A stretch of 64,000 nt of DNA from Rapana venosa (Eukaryota; Mollusca; Gastropoda; Neogastropoda; Muricidae), in the NCBI GenBank assembly GCA_028751875.1, contig CM054135.1, positions 12,059,359 through 12,123,358 on the forward strand. The letters are read 5' to 3'. Positions 26,150 through 38,135 of the stretch are shown piece by piece. Position numbers and translations under genes: made by a program. Position 1 is the stretch's first letter. Every line of letters starts with the position of its first letter. The notes below the pieces were generated by a model, which saw only the letters and a program-made list of their open reading frames with translations, did no database searches and had not been told where the DNA came from.

Positions 26150-27720
26150 AATCGTGAACGTGGTAGCATTTCTCCTCTCTTGGAGATCAGGAATGTGCCA
26201 CCCTCGCTTTGCAGACGAAGTAAACAACTAAAAATAGACGCGCCTGGGAGCGCGATAGCACACTGGTATTCCGCTACCACAGCGCTGGCCATTGGCAACA
26301 CTCCAGAGCCCACTGGGCAGCTCAAGTTGTTTGTGCGTGTCTTGCCCTTATTTTTTTCTTTTTCTTTCTTTTTTTTTCTTTTTGGAAAGTATGATTTTTC
26401 CCTCTTAGCGCAGGGAGAATCTGTCCACATAAATAAAGCCTTGTACCCTTAAAAACAAAACAGTTAAACGCGAAAAACCATACTTTCATAGGGCCTATCT
26501 TTCTATCTTTCCGATTTTTTTAAAGGGGGGGGGGGAGGGGAACCAAAGTGAAAAAATATACTAACACAATGAAATCATTTTGAAGAGACTTTCAAGAGTT
26601 GCTTGCTGGTGGATGTTTGGTTGGTGAGATTCCCTAAATCGGAGCTATACACTGGAACTTTAATATAACCAAATAATAATTTTTAAATGTTTGATACGTT
26701 TTCCTTTACCTATACTCTCTCTGTCTGAAGTGATGAGCATTTCACTATTGTTGCCCATAGGCATATGGGATATAGGCTACTGTATTCAATGATACCTTGA
26801 ACACACACACACACACACACTGAAGGGACATTGACTTTTTCACCCAAACATATGTACTTCATAATAATAATGTATGTTATTTTTTAATTTCATTTTTCAC
26901 ATGAGAGAGAGAGAGAGAGAGATAAGAGAGAGAGAGAGAGAGAGAGAGAGCACATTTTGACACACCTTCCCAGATTTGTTTATGTCTTCACAGGGAGAGG
27001 GGGAGTTGTTTATTTGTGTCCTCCCCATTCCCTTCAGTCTCGGATAAGTAGCGGCAGCCGTTCTCCTTTCCAGGAAGACGTATCCATTTTAATTCACCTG
27101 GTTGGCTCAAGCAGGAGTTTGCAAATTATCGGTGAAAGAGGAAAGAGGAGGAGGGAGGCAGGAAGCCTGGGATGTCTACACTCGCCTAGCTCTGCCTGTA
27201 ATCCTGTAAGGCCCTATCTCTTCTACATAATAAGCTCCGCCTACTTTTCAACAACGACTCAACTGCAGATCGCGAAAATCTCAAACTCGTGACCAAGCCC
27301 ACAAAGCTCGCACGCGCCTGTGCCGCCATGGTGAAAAAGAGAGAGAGAGAGACTAGGCAAACGGCAGCTTGGCCAAAAATCGCTCTCTCAGCCTCGCAAG
27401 CTCACACGAAAGGGTACAGAAAGGAGGGCGAAGTGATGTCATGTGTTGCTGTTATTGTTAGGGTGTAGTTATTTTCAGCGCTGACCGCTGTATGACCCTA
27501 GAGATGGTTTAGAGCTTAGCCCAGCGTTGGCTGCTTTGGGGCTGCCGTCACCGCCGCCACTGCTGCCTGCGTTCGCCTTCACGTTACAGACAAGTTTGGC
27601 TGGCAGTATCACCTTCTTTCTTGTGTCTTGTCTGTATGTATAAATAAATATATCTATATCTTACAGTGGCCTGTAGCCACAGGTATTCGGATTACACGGT
27701 GTGGATTTTTGAAGTCCAAC
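26150..27720. other. Mostly unique sequence without recognised gene
   Basis: Moderate GC, with a CA run at 26805 and GA run at 26904-26950. A Kozak-like GCCGCCATGG lies at 27323-27332 on the plus strand but its frame is short and runs into GA repeats. The 27.45-27.62 kb part is GC-rich with GCCGCC runs. Confidence 0.45.
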
Positions 27721-28049
27721 AGGGTTTAGATTGATTTATTTCAAAAAACCCTTTTTTTAAAGAACAAAATTGTATTTAATCTGGTTTTTTTATTTTTAAA
27801 AAAACACTGATTTGACTAGCTAATACATCGCAGATTTTGATTTCCCACGCATGTAGATCTATTTCAACTGTTTCTTCTTAAAATGCATCTATACTGCCCA
27901 AAAAAAAGAAAGACAAGTTTGTGGGAATAGTATAGTCATTGTTTGATAATTTATTGTATCACATTTTTATATTCAGTACGAACGTGAATATTGTTTATCG
28001 AGAACAATTAAAACAGAAGCAGAAGAAGCCATGTACTGTTTCTGCTTCA

Positions 28050-28051
28050 GG

Positions 28052-28131
<80 letters not shown>

Positions 28132-28135
28132 GATT
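28050..28135 (+). repeat. GT then GA microsatellite
   Basis: (GT)n joined directly to (GA)n. Confidence 0.9.
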
Positions 28136-28594
28136 CATTATGTAACCATTCACTCAATCATTCATTTATTCGTTCATCTGTTTGTTTGTGGTTTTTTGTT
28201 TGGTGTTCGTTCATTTACCACCTACGGAGCGTGTTTCTTCCCCAACTTCAAGCGAGATAGACAGTGCAGTGATGCTGACAATGTGAAGATCTATACTAGT
28301 TATGTGCTTTATTGTCCCAACTACCGATATTTAGGAGGTTGGGGGTGTGGGTGTTGGAATTCTGAAGTAAAAAAAGTCGATAACCTCTTCAGAATTGATA
28401 AATTCTCCATTGTCTGCCTGAACTGAAGACTAATTACCCCAGCCTTTCCAAACAAAGATCATTGTACAAAACAGTGTGTCATTGATTCATTGACAGGGGG
28501 TCTCGGTGAATATACCCGTGTGCACGAATTCTCATGCGCATAAAATTAATGTATTATGTGGAAGATGTAATTTGTGATAGAGTGAGCGCGTACG

Positions 28595-28595
<1 letters not shown>

Positions 28596-28642
<47 letters not shown>

Positions 28643-28801
28643 ACACACACACACACATCTCCCCCTCCACCCCCACCCGCACCCCCTACCTGATCTTCGT
28701 TTATTTGATTGTTTGTTGCTATTCATTATTCATTTTCTTGGACTGAGCGCTGGGTCTCTCTCTCTCTCTCTCTCTCCTCTCTCCTCTCTCTCTCTCTCTC
28801 T

Positions 28802-28840
<39 letters not shown>

Positions 28841-28930
28841 GTGTCTGTCTCTGTATCTCTGTCTCTGCCTGTCTCTCTCTTCTCAATAAAAATAATTCAT
28901 ATTATATATATATATATATATATATAAGCT
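28596..28930 (+). repeat. CA, CT and AT microsatellites
   Basis: (CA)n 28596-28655, (CT)n 28757-28880, (AT)n 28904-28926. Confidence 0.9.
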
Positions 28931-28989
28931 ATGACGTGAGCGTATTCCTTTCCCCTCAATAAAAAATAGATTCATTCATTCATTCATTC

Positions 28990-28993
28990 TCAT

Positions 28994-29040
<47 letters not shown>

Positions 29041-29155
29041 CTCTCTCTCTCCCTCCTCCTAACCCCCCCCCCCCCCCCCCCCCCCCTTGCCTCCCCCGTC
29101 TGTCTATCTCTCTGTCCATCTATCTGTCTGTCTCTGTGTCTGTCTCTGTGTCTGT
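28990..29155 (+). repeat. CT, poly-C and CTGT microsatellites
   Basis: (CT)n, about 26 C at 29064-29086, then CTGT units. Confidence 0.9.
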
Positions 29156-29459
29156 GCTGGTGGGCGGACTCCAAGGGTATCTATCTATCAATCAAAGAAG
29201 TGCATGTAGTGAGGGAGGGAGGGTTAGTGGTTTGATGTGGGGTTTGGTACCGTACCAATCCTGAGGAATGAATCCTCTTGGACTCTTGGAGAAAGCAGTC
29301 CTGCTATCAAAGACGCAGTGACTATGGGCTGGATTATGCCCCCTTTGACCAATGACTTCAAAAGAAGCCAAAGCTCCGCTGATAGACAGAAAGCAAAGGA
29401 GAAGAAATGAAATGAAAAGAAAGGAGAGGGGGTAAAAAAGAAGAAAAGTAAGAAGAGAA

Positions 29460-29477
29460 AACACACACACACACACA

Positions 29478-29525
<48 letters not shown>

Positions 29526-29641
29526 AACGGTAAAGAAAGGAAGAAAAGAAAGAGAAATACAAGGGAAAATATTATTTTAAAACACAGAACAAACAATATC
29601 AATTAAAAAAAAACAAACAACCTCAGCAATTGAAAACAGAG

Positions 29642-29705
<64 letters not shown>
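29460..29705 (+). repeat. CA and GA microsatellites
   Basis: (CA)n 29461-29523, unique A-rich 29524-29635, (GA)n 29637-29704. Confidence 0.9.
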
Positions 29706-29707
<2 letters not shown>

Positions 29708-30225
29708 ACACACACATACACACACACTACACTACATTACACACGTAATACACACCTACGCAGGACTTAGCGGTCAACGACTGTTTGGTCACTTTTTTGG
29801 GAAAAAAAAAAGAAAGAAGAGGATTAATAAATTTCAGTTTTGGTTTGGGATTAGCTCGTGTGCTTGTACCTACTGTTCATTATACTAATAAGGGAATAAG
29901 CTCTATCCATAATGAGCGTAGTGTGTGCGCGCGCGCGCGCGCGAACTTACTTTTTGCAAAGGGCCACATCAGGTTTCAGAAGAAAGACATTAATAGAGAG
30001 CCCTGTACTCTAAGGGTACTCAGGGGCCTTAACAACAAGATGACCTGTTATTCCGTCAACATTATGAAATATGGGAGAGAGGGAGGGAGGGGGGGGGGGG
30101 GGGGGGGATGTAAGGGAAGGGGCCGGATCGCCAAATTGTTAATTAAATATGTTTTGCTTGCAAACTGAGCGTTTTCTTCTTGTTTTTTGTTGTTGTTGGT
30201 TGGGTTTTTGATTTTTTGGTTTTGT

Positions 30226-30345
30226 TTTTCGTTCCTGGGCTACAACTAGAGTTTTGTTCACCAAAGGCAAGATGTTGCGTATGCCACCGGTTTTTTCCAA
30301 CCATGAAGGTAGCCGTATGCCGACTTGGGGGATGCTTGCATTCTG
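30226..30345 (-). repeat. Repeat family E copy
   Basis: Reverse orientation: CGTTCCTGGGCTACAACTAG, GCGTATGCCACCGG, GAAGGTAGCCGTATGCCGAC. It lies just before a SINE B copy. Confidence 0.7.
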
Positions 30346-30412
30346 ATGGGCCCAGGGGGTCGAGCCGCCGAGAAGAGGCATGGATCCATCTGTTGGAGGG
30401 GATGTTTTTCCT

Positions 30413-30605
30413 TCCTGGAGTGAAAACATCAGCGCTACTGACTCCACTTCCCTCTCCCCAAAGTCCTTCCGATGAGACTATAAACCGAGGTCCCGTGTGT
30501 GCAGAACTTACGTAAGCAGAACATCTTGAGTACACGTTCAAAACCAGTTCTACATTTTCGAGGAGTAGGCCATTGCGTGCCGGTAACAACGGCTGACAAA
30601 AATGT
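30413..30605 (+). repeat. SINE family B, truncated copy
   Basis: From CTGGAGTGAAAACATCAGCG through the core GATGAGACTATAAACCGAGG to AGTAGGCCATTGCGTGCCGG. Followed by TAA/TAC/GAT trinucleotide repeats to 30800. Confidence 0.8.
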
Positions 30606-30629
30606 AATAATAAATAATAATAATAAAAA

Positions 30630-30660
<31 letters not shown>

Positions 30661-30934
30661 GAAGATGATGATGATGTTGTTGATGATGATGAATAATGAT
30701 GATGATGATGATAATAATAGATGATGATGATGATGATGATGATGACAATTATATACTATATATAATAATATAATAAAAAATAATAATAATAATAATAAAC
30801 ACAAAAAAAGTGCAACGACCCTGGCTCATGTTCAGACAGTAGCCTATCCCCAAGTCGGAAGGCAGCTACCTTAAATGCTGGGCGTGTGCGCGCGGTGCGC
30901 GTGCTGTGATTTTATTTATTTATTTATTCTATTC

Positions 30935-31240
30935 TTTTATTTCGAGGATAATGGAAGAAGCACTCATGTGCTTTTTTTTCATCCAGTCCCCGTGTGTATG
31001 CAGTTTTGTCGATTTTGTCATCCGTTCCTACCGGCACACAATGGCCTACTCTTCCGAAAAGAGGAACGGGTTTTATCGTGTGCGTAAGATGTTCTGCGTG
31101 CGTTCGCACACAGGACCTCGGTTTATAGTCTCATCCGAAGGACTTTTGGGGAGAGTGGAGTCGGCACTGATGTTAACTCTTGAACGCGATTCGAACCAGG
31201 GTCAGCAGATCACGAATGTGTCATTCTAACCACTAGGCTA
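30935..31240 (-). repeat. SINE family B with tRNA-like head
   Basis: Minus-strand copy. Head at 31180-31240 reads, on the minus strand, GGATAGCCTAGTGGTTAGAA and a B box (GGTTCGAATC). The core and the tail GCACATGAGTGCTT-like end are complete. A (GT)n microsatellite abuts its 5' end. Confidence 0.85.

Positions 31241-31241
<1 letters not shown>

Positions 31242-31312
<71 letters not shown>
31242..31312 (+). repeat. GT microsatellite
   Basis: About 33 GT units. Confidence 0.9.
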
Positions 31313-31749
31313 GTGTAATTCTTCTACCTGTTTTTCTTTAGTTTTTTTTAATATTTTTTTTTTTAGTCAAATGTTGGGCTGTTTCATTCTCTGTATAATC
31401 CTGACCTAAAGTAATTGCCATTTTTGTTTGTTTGTTGGAGTTTATGGGTACTCCTTTGATTATTTATTTTTTTAATTTATTTTTTGGTCCGCTTTTTTAC
31501 ATTGACTGTTTTGTTCCTTAAAACTTTTTCGATGCTGTTTATATCAAACGTTTTATCCTGTTATTTATTTTTTTTTTTGCGTGTATGCTGATTATCATTA
31601 TTATCATTATTATTATGTCAAAAGTTTGGGTCTTTTTATTCTCTATTGACTTCTTGCTGCAATTGTTGTGTTTCTAAATTCTGTGTATACATTGTACTTG
31701 AAGTATTTGTTTCTTGAAATGTTTGTAATAGTCTCTCTCACTCTCTCTT

Positions 31750-32098
31750 GGGGGACGGGATAGCCTAGTAGTTGGAACATTGCGCTGGCAATCTGACGAC
31801 CCGGGGCTGGGTTCCCGTTCAAGGAGATATTTTCCCCTGGAGTTAACATCAGTGCAGACTCCACTCTCCCCAAAAGTCCTTCGGATGAGACTATAAACCG
31901 AGGTCCTGTGTGCGAACACACGCAGAACATCTTGCGCACACGTTAAATCCTGTTCCGCTTTTCGTAAGAGTAGGCCATTGTGTGTCGGTGGGAACAGATG
32001 ACAGAATTACAAAACCACATACACACGGGGACTGGATGTTTAAAAAGGACATAAGTGCTTATTCCATTATCCTCGATATAAAAGAATAAAATTTTTTT
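31750..32098 (+). repeat. SINE family B, full copy
   Basis: GGGGGACGGGATAGCCTAGT head, core GGATGAGACTATAAACCGAG, GAGTAGGCCATTGTGTGTCG, tail AAGTGCTTATTCCATTATCC then A-rich end. Confidence 0.85.
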
Positions 32099-32114
32099 TA
32101 AAACTCTCTCTTCG

Positions 32115-32115
32115 G

Positions 32116-32188
<73 letters not shown>

Positions 32189-32235
32189 GTGTGTGTGTGT
32201 GTGTGTTGTGTAAATGTGTGTGGGGTGTGGGTGTG
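32115..32235 (+). repeat. GT microsatellite with AAT interruptions
   Basis: (GT)n blocks separated by GTGTAAATGTG, ending GTGTTGTGTAAATGTG. Confidence 0.9.
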
Positions 32236-32574
32236 TTGAAATGTGTGCTTTTTTCTTCATTTTCCCCCCATTCCGCTGCTACATCCTGAGGTTCACCATG
32301 GGAAATCTGGCTGAGCGACCGTTTTTACCCCCGTTAGGTAGCCGCATTCCGGCTTCGGGAATTTTTCTTCAAATATTCTTTTTATTTTTATTTTATAGTT
32401 CTTTGTGTACTGTTTATTTCTTATGTTCTGGGTTTTGCTTTGTTTGCTTTGTTTGTTTGTTTGTTGTTGTTGCTATTGTTGGGTTGGATTTAAAAAAACA
32501 ACAACTATGCATACATTTAACTTCAAGCGTTTTCTTCCCCTCATTCTTTGTATAGTTCTGACTTTAAATGGTAA

Positions 32575-32575
32575 G

Positions 32576-32631
<56 letters not shown>

Positions 32632-33110
32632 AAAAAACAAAAACTTTTTGTATACTTTAAAAAACATTTTTTTAGTCTTTGTATGCTTCTGACCTCAACT
32701 GCTTTGTCCCTTTAATTCTTTGCATACTTTTTATATCAAATGTTTTATTCCTTTAATTCTTTGCATACTTTTTAAAAATAGCAAATGTTTTTTTTTATTC
32801 CTTTATTTCTTTACATACTTTTATAGCAAATGTTTTATCCCTTTAATTCTTTGCATACCTTTTTTAAAAATTATAGTAAATGTTTGTTTTTTCCTTTAAT
32901 CCTCTGCAGACCTTTTATAGGAAATGTTTTATTCTTTTAATTCTTTACATACTTTTTTTATAGCAATTTTATCTTAATTATCATAATTTTTAAATTTTTT
33001 ATTTAGCATACTTAAAAAAAAAAATTGACTGTTTTATTCTCCAAATTCTTTGAATGCTTTTTCTGTCAAATATTTTATTCCTTTAAGTCTGTGCTTCAAC
33101 TATTTTGTAT
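32575..33110 (+). repeat. GT tract and degenerate 40-50 base T-rich minisatellite
   Basis: (GT)n 32576-32630, then about seven units resembling TTTAATTCTTTGCATAC ... AGCAAATGTTTTATTCC. An outlying related unit is at 31510-31560. No coding signal. Confidence 0.75.
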
Positions 33111-33370
33111 CCAGTGTTTGAAAGCCAGATAGTGTGTGTGTGTGTGTGTGTGTGTGTTCTTTTTGGCATGGGCTTAAAAAGGCTTTTGTTGGGTATTCTT
33201 TTGCCGTTTTGCTAACTATTTTATGACGTCAGCTTTGTGTTCGATTTTAATTCTGTTGAAACAAAATGAAACTGTACTAAAAAAAAAACCCACCCCAAAA
33301 TCTGGGGGGGGGGGGGGGGGGTAATTGGTTTGGTGTTTTTTTTATGTGTGTATGTGTGCGTGCGTGATCT

Positions 33371-33820
33371 TCAGTTTAACGTCTATTCACATTTAGTGAT
33401 TTTAGACGGGAAAAATGAATCTAAACAAGAGAACGCAAACAATAACAGAAAAGTGTCAGAAAACAGTACTTAATAAAAACTAACTTAAACATACTACAAA
33501 AATTATCGGACTTCTTATCAATCCTAACACAATGTCCAACAGTAACGATGGTTCAGACAAAATCTGATCCATTGACAAACTTGGTACAGCAGGTAAAAAT
33601 GCTTTTAAATGACCACAATCAAAAATAACATGACTATTGGTAATCTTCTCCCCACAAATACAGTTTACATCTTTCACGTATTTTGTCCTGAAATCATTTA
33701 TTAAAGTGGTGCGAATCGTGTCAGTGTAGTGAGTGATGTTGTGTATTGATGTGTGATGTGTTGAATTCATTTTTCTCTCAATTTAACGTGCTTTCACATT
33801 AAGTGATATTAGACTCAAGT
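33371..33820 (-). mobile_element. Non-LTR retrotransposon C-terminal fragment flanked by 40-base direct repeats
   Basis: Minus-strand frame 33770-33483 includes FRTKYVKDVNCICGEK and NSHVIFDCGHLK, a Cys/His cluster like the C-terminal zinc motif of non-LTR reverse transcriptases. Related segments TTTAACGTCTATTCACATTT (33375) and TTTAACGTGCTTTCACATTA (33781) lie on the two sides in direct orientation. Confidence 0.5.
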
Positions 33821-33979
33821 GTGTGTGTGTGTGTGTGTGTGTTTTGGATTTATATATTTTTTTTATTGGGAGTATTGTCGTCATTCATATAGCTGATTAA
33901 CTTTGCCAAGAACTAACTAGAGCTCCACAGCCACTTAACCCTCTTTTCTGTCCGCGTGTTTGATGTCCTGTCTACTTAC

Positions 33980-34021
33980 CCGATGACGCATGTACAGACC
34001 AACTAACATTTTCTGACAGTC
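33980..34021 (-). CDS. Candidate 42-bp exon (DCQKMLVGLYMRHR), unassigned
   Basis: Bordered by TTGAGTTTTCAG and CGG/GTAAGTA with phase 0 at both ends. Encodes DCQKMLVGLYMRHR. Not recognised. It does not match the phase needed by the first-finger exon directly, and the frame stays open past the donor for another 14 codons, so it may equally be a relic of a mobile element. Confidence 0.2.
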
Positions 34022-34205
34022 CTGAAAACTCAAGGGGAGTAAAATGACCATTCTGATAGCTTATCCACTTCGTGAAATGAAATCTCCCCAACCCATGATG
34101 CACTTTTCCCCGTATCTATGTATCTATCTACATTTCACGTAAGGTCAATTAGTGGACAGCAGTTGTGTCCCTTCATGCCCGGAAATCAGCATGGGGTACG
34201 TGGGG

Positions 34206-34218
34206 AGAGAGAGAGAGG

Positions 34219-34259
<41 letters not shown>

Positions 34260-34262
34260 AGG

Positions 34263-34309
<47 letters not shown>

Positions 34310-34461
34310 GGAGAGGAGAGGAGGAGAGAGAGAGAGGAGGAGGAGAGAGGAGGAGAGAGGAGAGAGAGAGGGAGAGAAAGAGGGAGAGAGAGAGAGAGGG
34401 AGAGGAGAGAGAGAGAGAAAGAGGGAGAGAGAGAGAGGAGAGAGAAAGAGGGAGAGAGAGC

Positions 34462-34499
<38 letters not shown>

Positions 34500-34505
34500 G
34501 AAAGC

Positions 34506-34542
<37 letters not shown>

Positions 34543-34545
34543 CTT
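34206..34545 (+). repeat. 340-base homopurine GA tract
   Basis: Only A and G over nearly the whole length except single C breaks near 34461 and 34506. Open frames of Arg/Glu on one strand and Ser/Leu on the other are shadows of it. Confidence 0.95.
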
Positions 34546-35049
34546 TAATGACGTCTGTCGTATATTTGACGTCACTGCCCAGTTTGGCTGTTCTCTGGCC
34601 TCCTTTGGTGATCGATGACTTGCTTTGGAGTGGTGGTTTGCAGGAATACAGGGGTACTTCTTTTTCCTCCTGGAGCCATGGAAGACAATGGTAACAATGT
34701 CAACCATTCACAGACCTTATCCAAAACTGTCCGTGTCCTTCATCTACATTGCAAACAGTAGCAGTTATTCCTTTCCAGTATCAATAGATTTCTTTTTCCT
34801 CGTTTCACACATTCACATTCATACACATGCGCGCGTGCAAACAACCAAGCAAACACGCACATTCGCACAAACTTCGTACACCTACATTTACCCACGCGCA
34901 CACTTTTACTCAAACTGGTACAGGATCATCTGTGAGGTACAAAGCTCTTTATTTCTGTTACTTTTTCCCCCCTAATGTCCCTTGCTTCAGTGATGAGTGT
35001 AGCTAAGTTGCCAGTGACAGTTTCAGTGGTGTCAGACAGCAGATCAGCA

Positions 35050-35300
35050 ACACCATTAATGCCAGGGTGATCTAGGAAAACCTACCCCATTACACTTATT
35101 TCGTACATCTGTAAAGGCTGTACAATGGAAAAGAAGATGTACTTCGTTTTCTGAAGAGTTTTCGCATGTTGAACATAATGCATGGTCTGATAAGTTTTCC
35201 TTTAACTCAGAACCATTGTTTACAGATTTTTTAAAAACCACTAATTCTGAATCGGAATCGTATTAGACTATCTCTGTGTTATTTTTTTTCTTCTGTATCA
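35050..35300 (-). mobile_element. Non-LTR retrotransposon C-terminal fragment
   Basis: Minus-strand frame from 35241 contains HALCSTCENSSENEVHLLFH then CTAFTDVRNKC, a CxxC-xH-xC cluster typical of the end of non-LTR RT polyproteins. Truncated on both sides. Confidence 0.6.
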
Positions 35301-36110
35301 CAGGATAAAGACCTCTTTGCTTGAAAAATACAATTGAAATAATAAAACCACGGATGTTTATCATTAGTTTCCATATCAGCCCGCCAACCTTTCTTGTAAC
35401 AGGAAATAAGTTGATCTTTAAACTCCGTAATAAAGCCATATTCCTAACCTATAATTTAACTGAACCGTACAATTCTAAAGCCGTTTTACGTTAATAGCTT
35501 GTGTGCTTTTGATACCCAAATTAAATGACCGTTTCATGTTGTGACAGAAGCATTTCACAGGCCTATCCACACAGCCGAGATGAAGGTAACAGGATTGATT
35601 TTAACCAATACTTAATACACCTTATATATGTTCAAATTTTTATTGGCTTTTTAATTTTTACAGTATTTTTTTTTAAATACTAATTTTTTTTAAATTATGT
35701 AGTGGGACATTCAAAATCTTGTACTTGCATAGGGTGTAGTTTTCCATGTCTTTGGTCTTTTCTCACCCCACATCTCAGCAGAGTAGGGTAAAGTTTGTTC
35801 AATTCCTGAATCCAACAGTTTAAAAAAAAAGATGTATATCATTAGTCTTTAATATCCTGGGAGAACTTCAAATTTCCATATTCCCCTTCTTTCCCTGTTT
35901 GCAAACATCTGACAGCCATCACTGACACTGAGCTTTGTAGTACAGACCATGCCTAAGTAGTGTGTCAGTGTTAGTTACCGGAATGTATTTCTTCTTGGCC
36001 ATAACACCTCTTTTCTCTAGCTGCTAAATGACCACCCTGTCTAAACACCGTAATTTTATTTTCTCAAGGTTAACTGTTACTTCCAGGCGATCAGACTGCT
36101 TCTTTAGCAT
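35300..36110. other. A/T-rich sequence without recognised gene
   Basis: No exon, repeat unit or family match seen. Confidence 0.45.
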
Positions 36111-36114
36111 GATA

Positions 36115-36215
36115 ATAAAAATAATAATAATAATAATAATAAATGGAATTTATATAGCCCTATATCTTGCAAAGACAAATCAAAAGGCATGCATTCAACC
36201 TAATCTTACACAGTC
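36115..36215 (+). repeat. TAA repeat with TTTATATAG element
   Basis: (TAA)n then AATGGAATTTATATAGCCC, AAAGACAAATCAAAAGGCAT, GCATTCAACCTAATCTTACA. The same order occurs at 62690-62790, giving a family consensus of about 100 bases. Confidence 0.7.
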
Positions 36216-36374
36216 ATGCAATCAATGATAAATAATCAATAATTTAAACAAACAGATGTTACAAAACATTATGGCTGCAGACAAAAACTATGAAATAAGA
36301 TTTCAATAGTCAATTTCTTTTTTAACATGTGTAATTGATTTTGCAGAGAAATACTTATATCTGCCAGTTAAGTC

Positions 36375-37115
36375 ACATCATCATCATCATCATCATCAGA
36401 CCCATGACCTTGGCGGTCGTGGGGGAGACACGAAAGACGATGCCATGGTAAGCCTCCTCCACCCATCTCGGTCCTCGGCTCTGCGCAGTAGTGTCGAGTC
36501 ATTCATCCTGGTCCATTCTCTGATGTTGTCCATCCATGACTTGTTCTGTCTTCCCCTCTTTCTGCCACCTTCGAGTGTTCCCTGCAGTACTGTTTTTGGC
36601 AGAGTGTTGTGGCGGGTGACGTGGCCGAACCATGTCAGCTTTTTCTTCTTGACGATGGTGAGAAGGGGTTCCTGTGGACCTGCCAACCGTGTTATTTGAC
36701 TCTTGACAAATTCATTGGTCTTTCGTTCTCTCCAGGATATGCCCAGCAGTTTTCTATGGCATTTTGTTTCAAATGACTGGATTCGCTTTGCTGTTTCAGC
36801 AGTCAATGTCCAGGTTTCACTTCCGTACAGCAGGATAGTCTGAATTAGGGCTTTGTAGAGCTTTAGTTTGATTGGGAAACTGATCTCCTTACTTTTCCAT
36901 ATGGTGGTGAGTTTTGTCATGGAAGATGTTGCCATGGCTATTCTGACTTTGATTTCTGTCGTGGATCGCCCGTCCTTTGTGAGTGTAGCGCAGTTGCTGG
37001 CCGTTCATGTAAATTTTAGCAGTTGCGTTGCAGCAGTTGCTGTTCACAAGTACTTTACTTTTCTCCGAGCTCACCTCCATCCCATATGCTCCAGCTCTGT
37101 TCTCAAGTCACATCA
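36375..37115 (-). mobile_element. RTE-like LINE, 5'-truncated, frameshifted
   Basis: Minus-strand frames give MEVSSEKSKVLVNS (37080 on), then after a frame change MTKLTTIWKSKEISFPIKLK, LLYGSETWTLTAE, KLTWFGHVTRHN and EGGRKRGRQNKSWMDNIREW, the usual order for the C-terminal end of an RTE-type reverse transcriptase. It ends in (GAT)n at 36378-36398, a typical short-repeat tail. Confidence 0.85.
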
Positions 37116-37479
37116 CCAGCAAACAAAAGAAGGAATATCTCAGCTGCACCAAGAATTAGCTGTACACCATGTCTTCCATAGTTAGACAAATCAACAGCCA
37201 ACTGACTGATGAAGCAGGAGACAAAATTGGGGGTTGTGAAGGCACTCCTGTTAACCCGTGGAGCAGAGATTTGGTAATTGTCTTTACATACAATTTTTGT
37301 AAGCAAATACTGGGAGTTCATAAAAATGCGTTAGTATTACCCACTTTTTGGAGATTTTTGGAGATTTCAACTCGCGCTTGAAGTTATAAACCATAAGGTG
37401 TGGTTTTGGACACGTTAGGTAGAACCCAAAATCAAACCCCTGGAACAGATCAGTATAGTGCAGGTATTTGTGTCTAAAC

Positions 37480-37600
37480 TCAGCTCAACTCACCTCAGCT
37501 GTCTCCGTCGCCACTATCCTGGGTAGGAGCTCCAGCCAAGGCCACCAGAGTTCGCCATCTTTCTCTCTGTCTCTGCCGATTTGTATAATCTCCTGATTAT
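37480..37600 (-). mobile_element. Short LINE C-terminal remnant
   Basis: Minus-strand NRQRQRERWRTLVALAGAP resembles the RTE C-terminal WRxLV segment. It also ends in GAG/GTGAGT, which looks like a donor but is part of the element. Confidence 0.45.
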
Positions 37601-37714
37601 TTGTATCGGCATAATAATTTTGATCGATAGATAAACGCAGTTAAAAAAATATTCTTCGTACAGTTGGATTCAAACGTGCATGGAAAAAACCCAAACCCTA
37701 GAGTACTTTGGATG

Positions 37715-37850
37715 TGTCTTGATTCTCTTCTTCTTTCTTGTTGAACTTTCAGACAGCAACTGTTGTTGTCTGTCATATGAGCAAAAATGTGTTGCGCTGC
37801 CGTTAAGCTCCTGACAAGTCAGGCCCAGCGCATCCCATTTCCACCTGGAG
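37715..37850 (+). repeat. Repeat family F fragment
   Basis: TTTCAGACAGCAACTGTTG, GTTGCGCTGCCGTTAAGC, CTGACAAGTCAGGCCCAGCG, then a G run at 37857-37880. Confidence 0.7.
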
Positions 37851-37889
37851 GGGGAAGGGGGGGGGGGGGGGGGGGGGGGTTTAAATTGT

Positions 37890-38135
37890 GATGTTTGGAC
37901 AAGTGGTGGACAAAGCCTTTTGACTATGAAACTATGTTTGGACAAGCAGTGTGGCAAAACCTTTTGGGATTGAATGAAACTGTTTGGACTGTTTGACTAT
38001 GAAACTAGGTTTGGACAAGGCGTGTGACAAAGCCCTTTGACTATGAAACTAGGTTTGGACAAGGCTTGTGACAAAGCCCTTTGTCTATGAAACTAGGTTT
38101 GGACAAGGCGTGTGACAAAGCCCTTTGACTATGAC
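37890..38135 (+). repeat. 44-base minisatellite, about five units
   Basis: Unit GACTATGAAACTAGGTTTGG continuing ACAAGGCGTGTGACAAAGCC; early units diverged. Confidence 0.85.

Noticed and set aside
27320..27360. Kozak-like GCCGCCATGG start on the plus strand
   Set aside because: The frame runs into a GA repeat and ends after about 50 codons; no splice or similarity support.
34118..34694. Arg/Glu-rich and Leu/Ser-rich long frames over GA tracts (also 38832-39422 and 49784-50569)
   Set aside because: Pure low-complexity translation with no start context or splice support.
37495..37580. Exon starting AAAGATGGCGAAC with GAG/GTGAGT donor
   Set aside because: The other frame reads as a LINE C-terminal remnant; the donor-like site belongs to the element.
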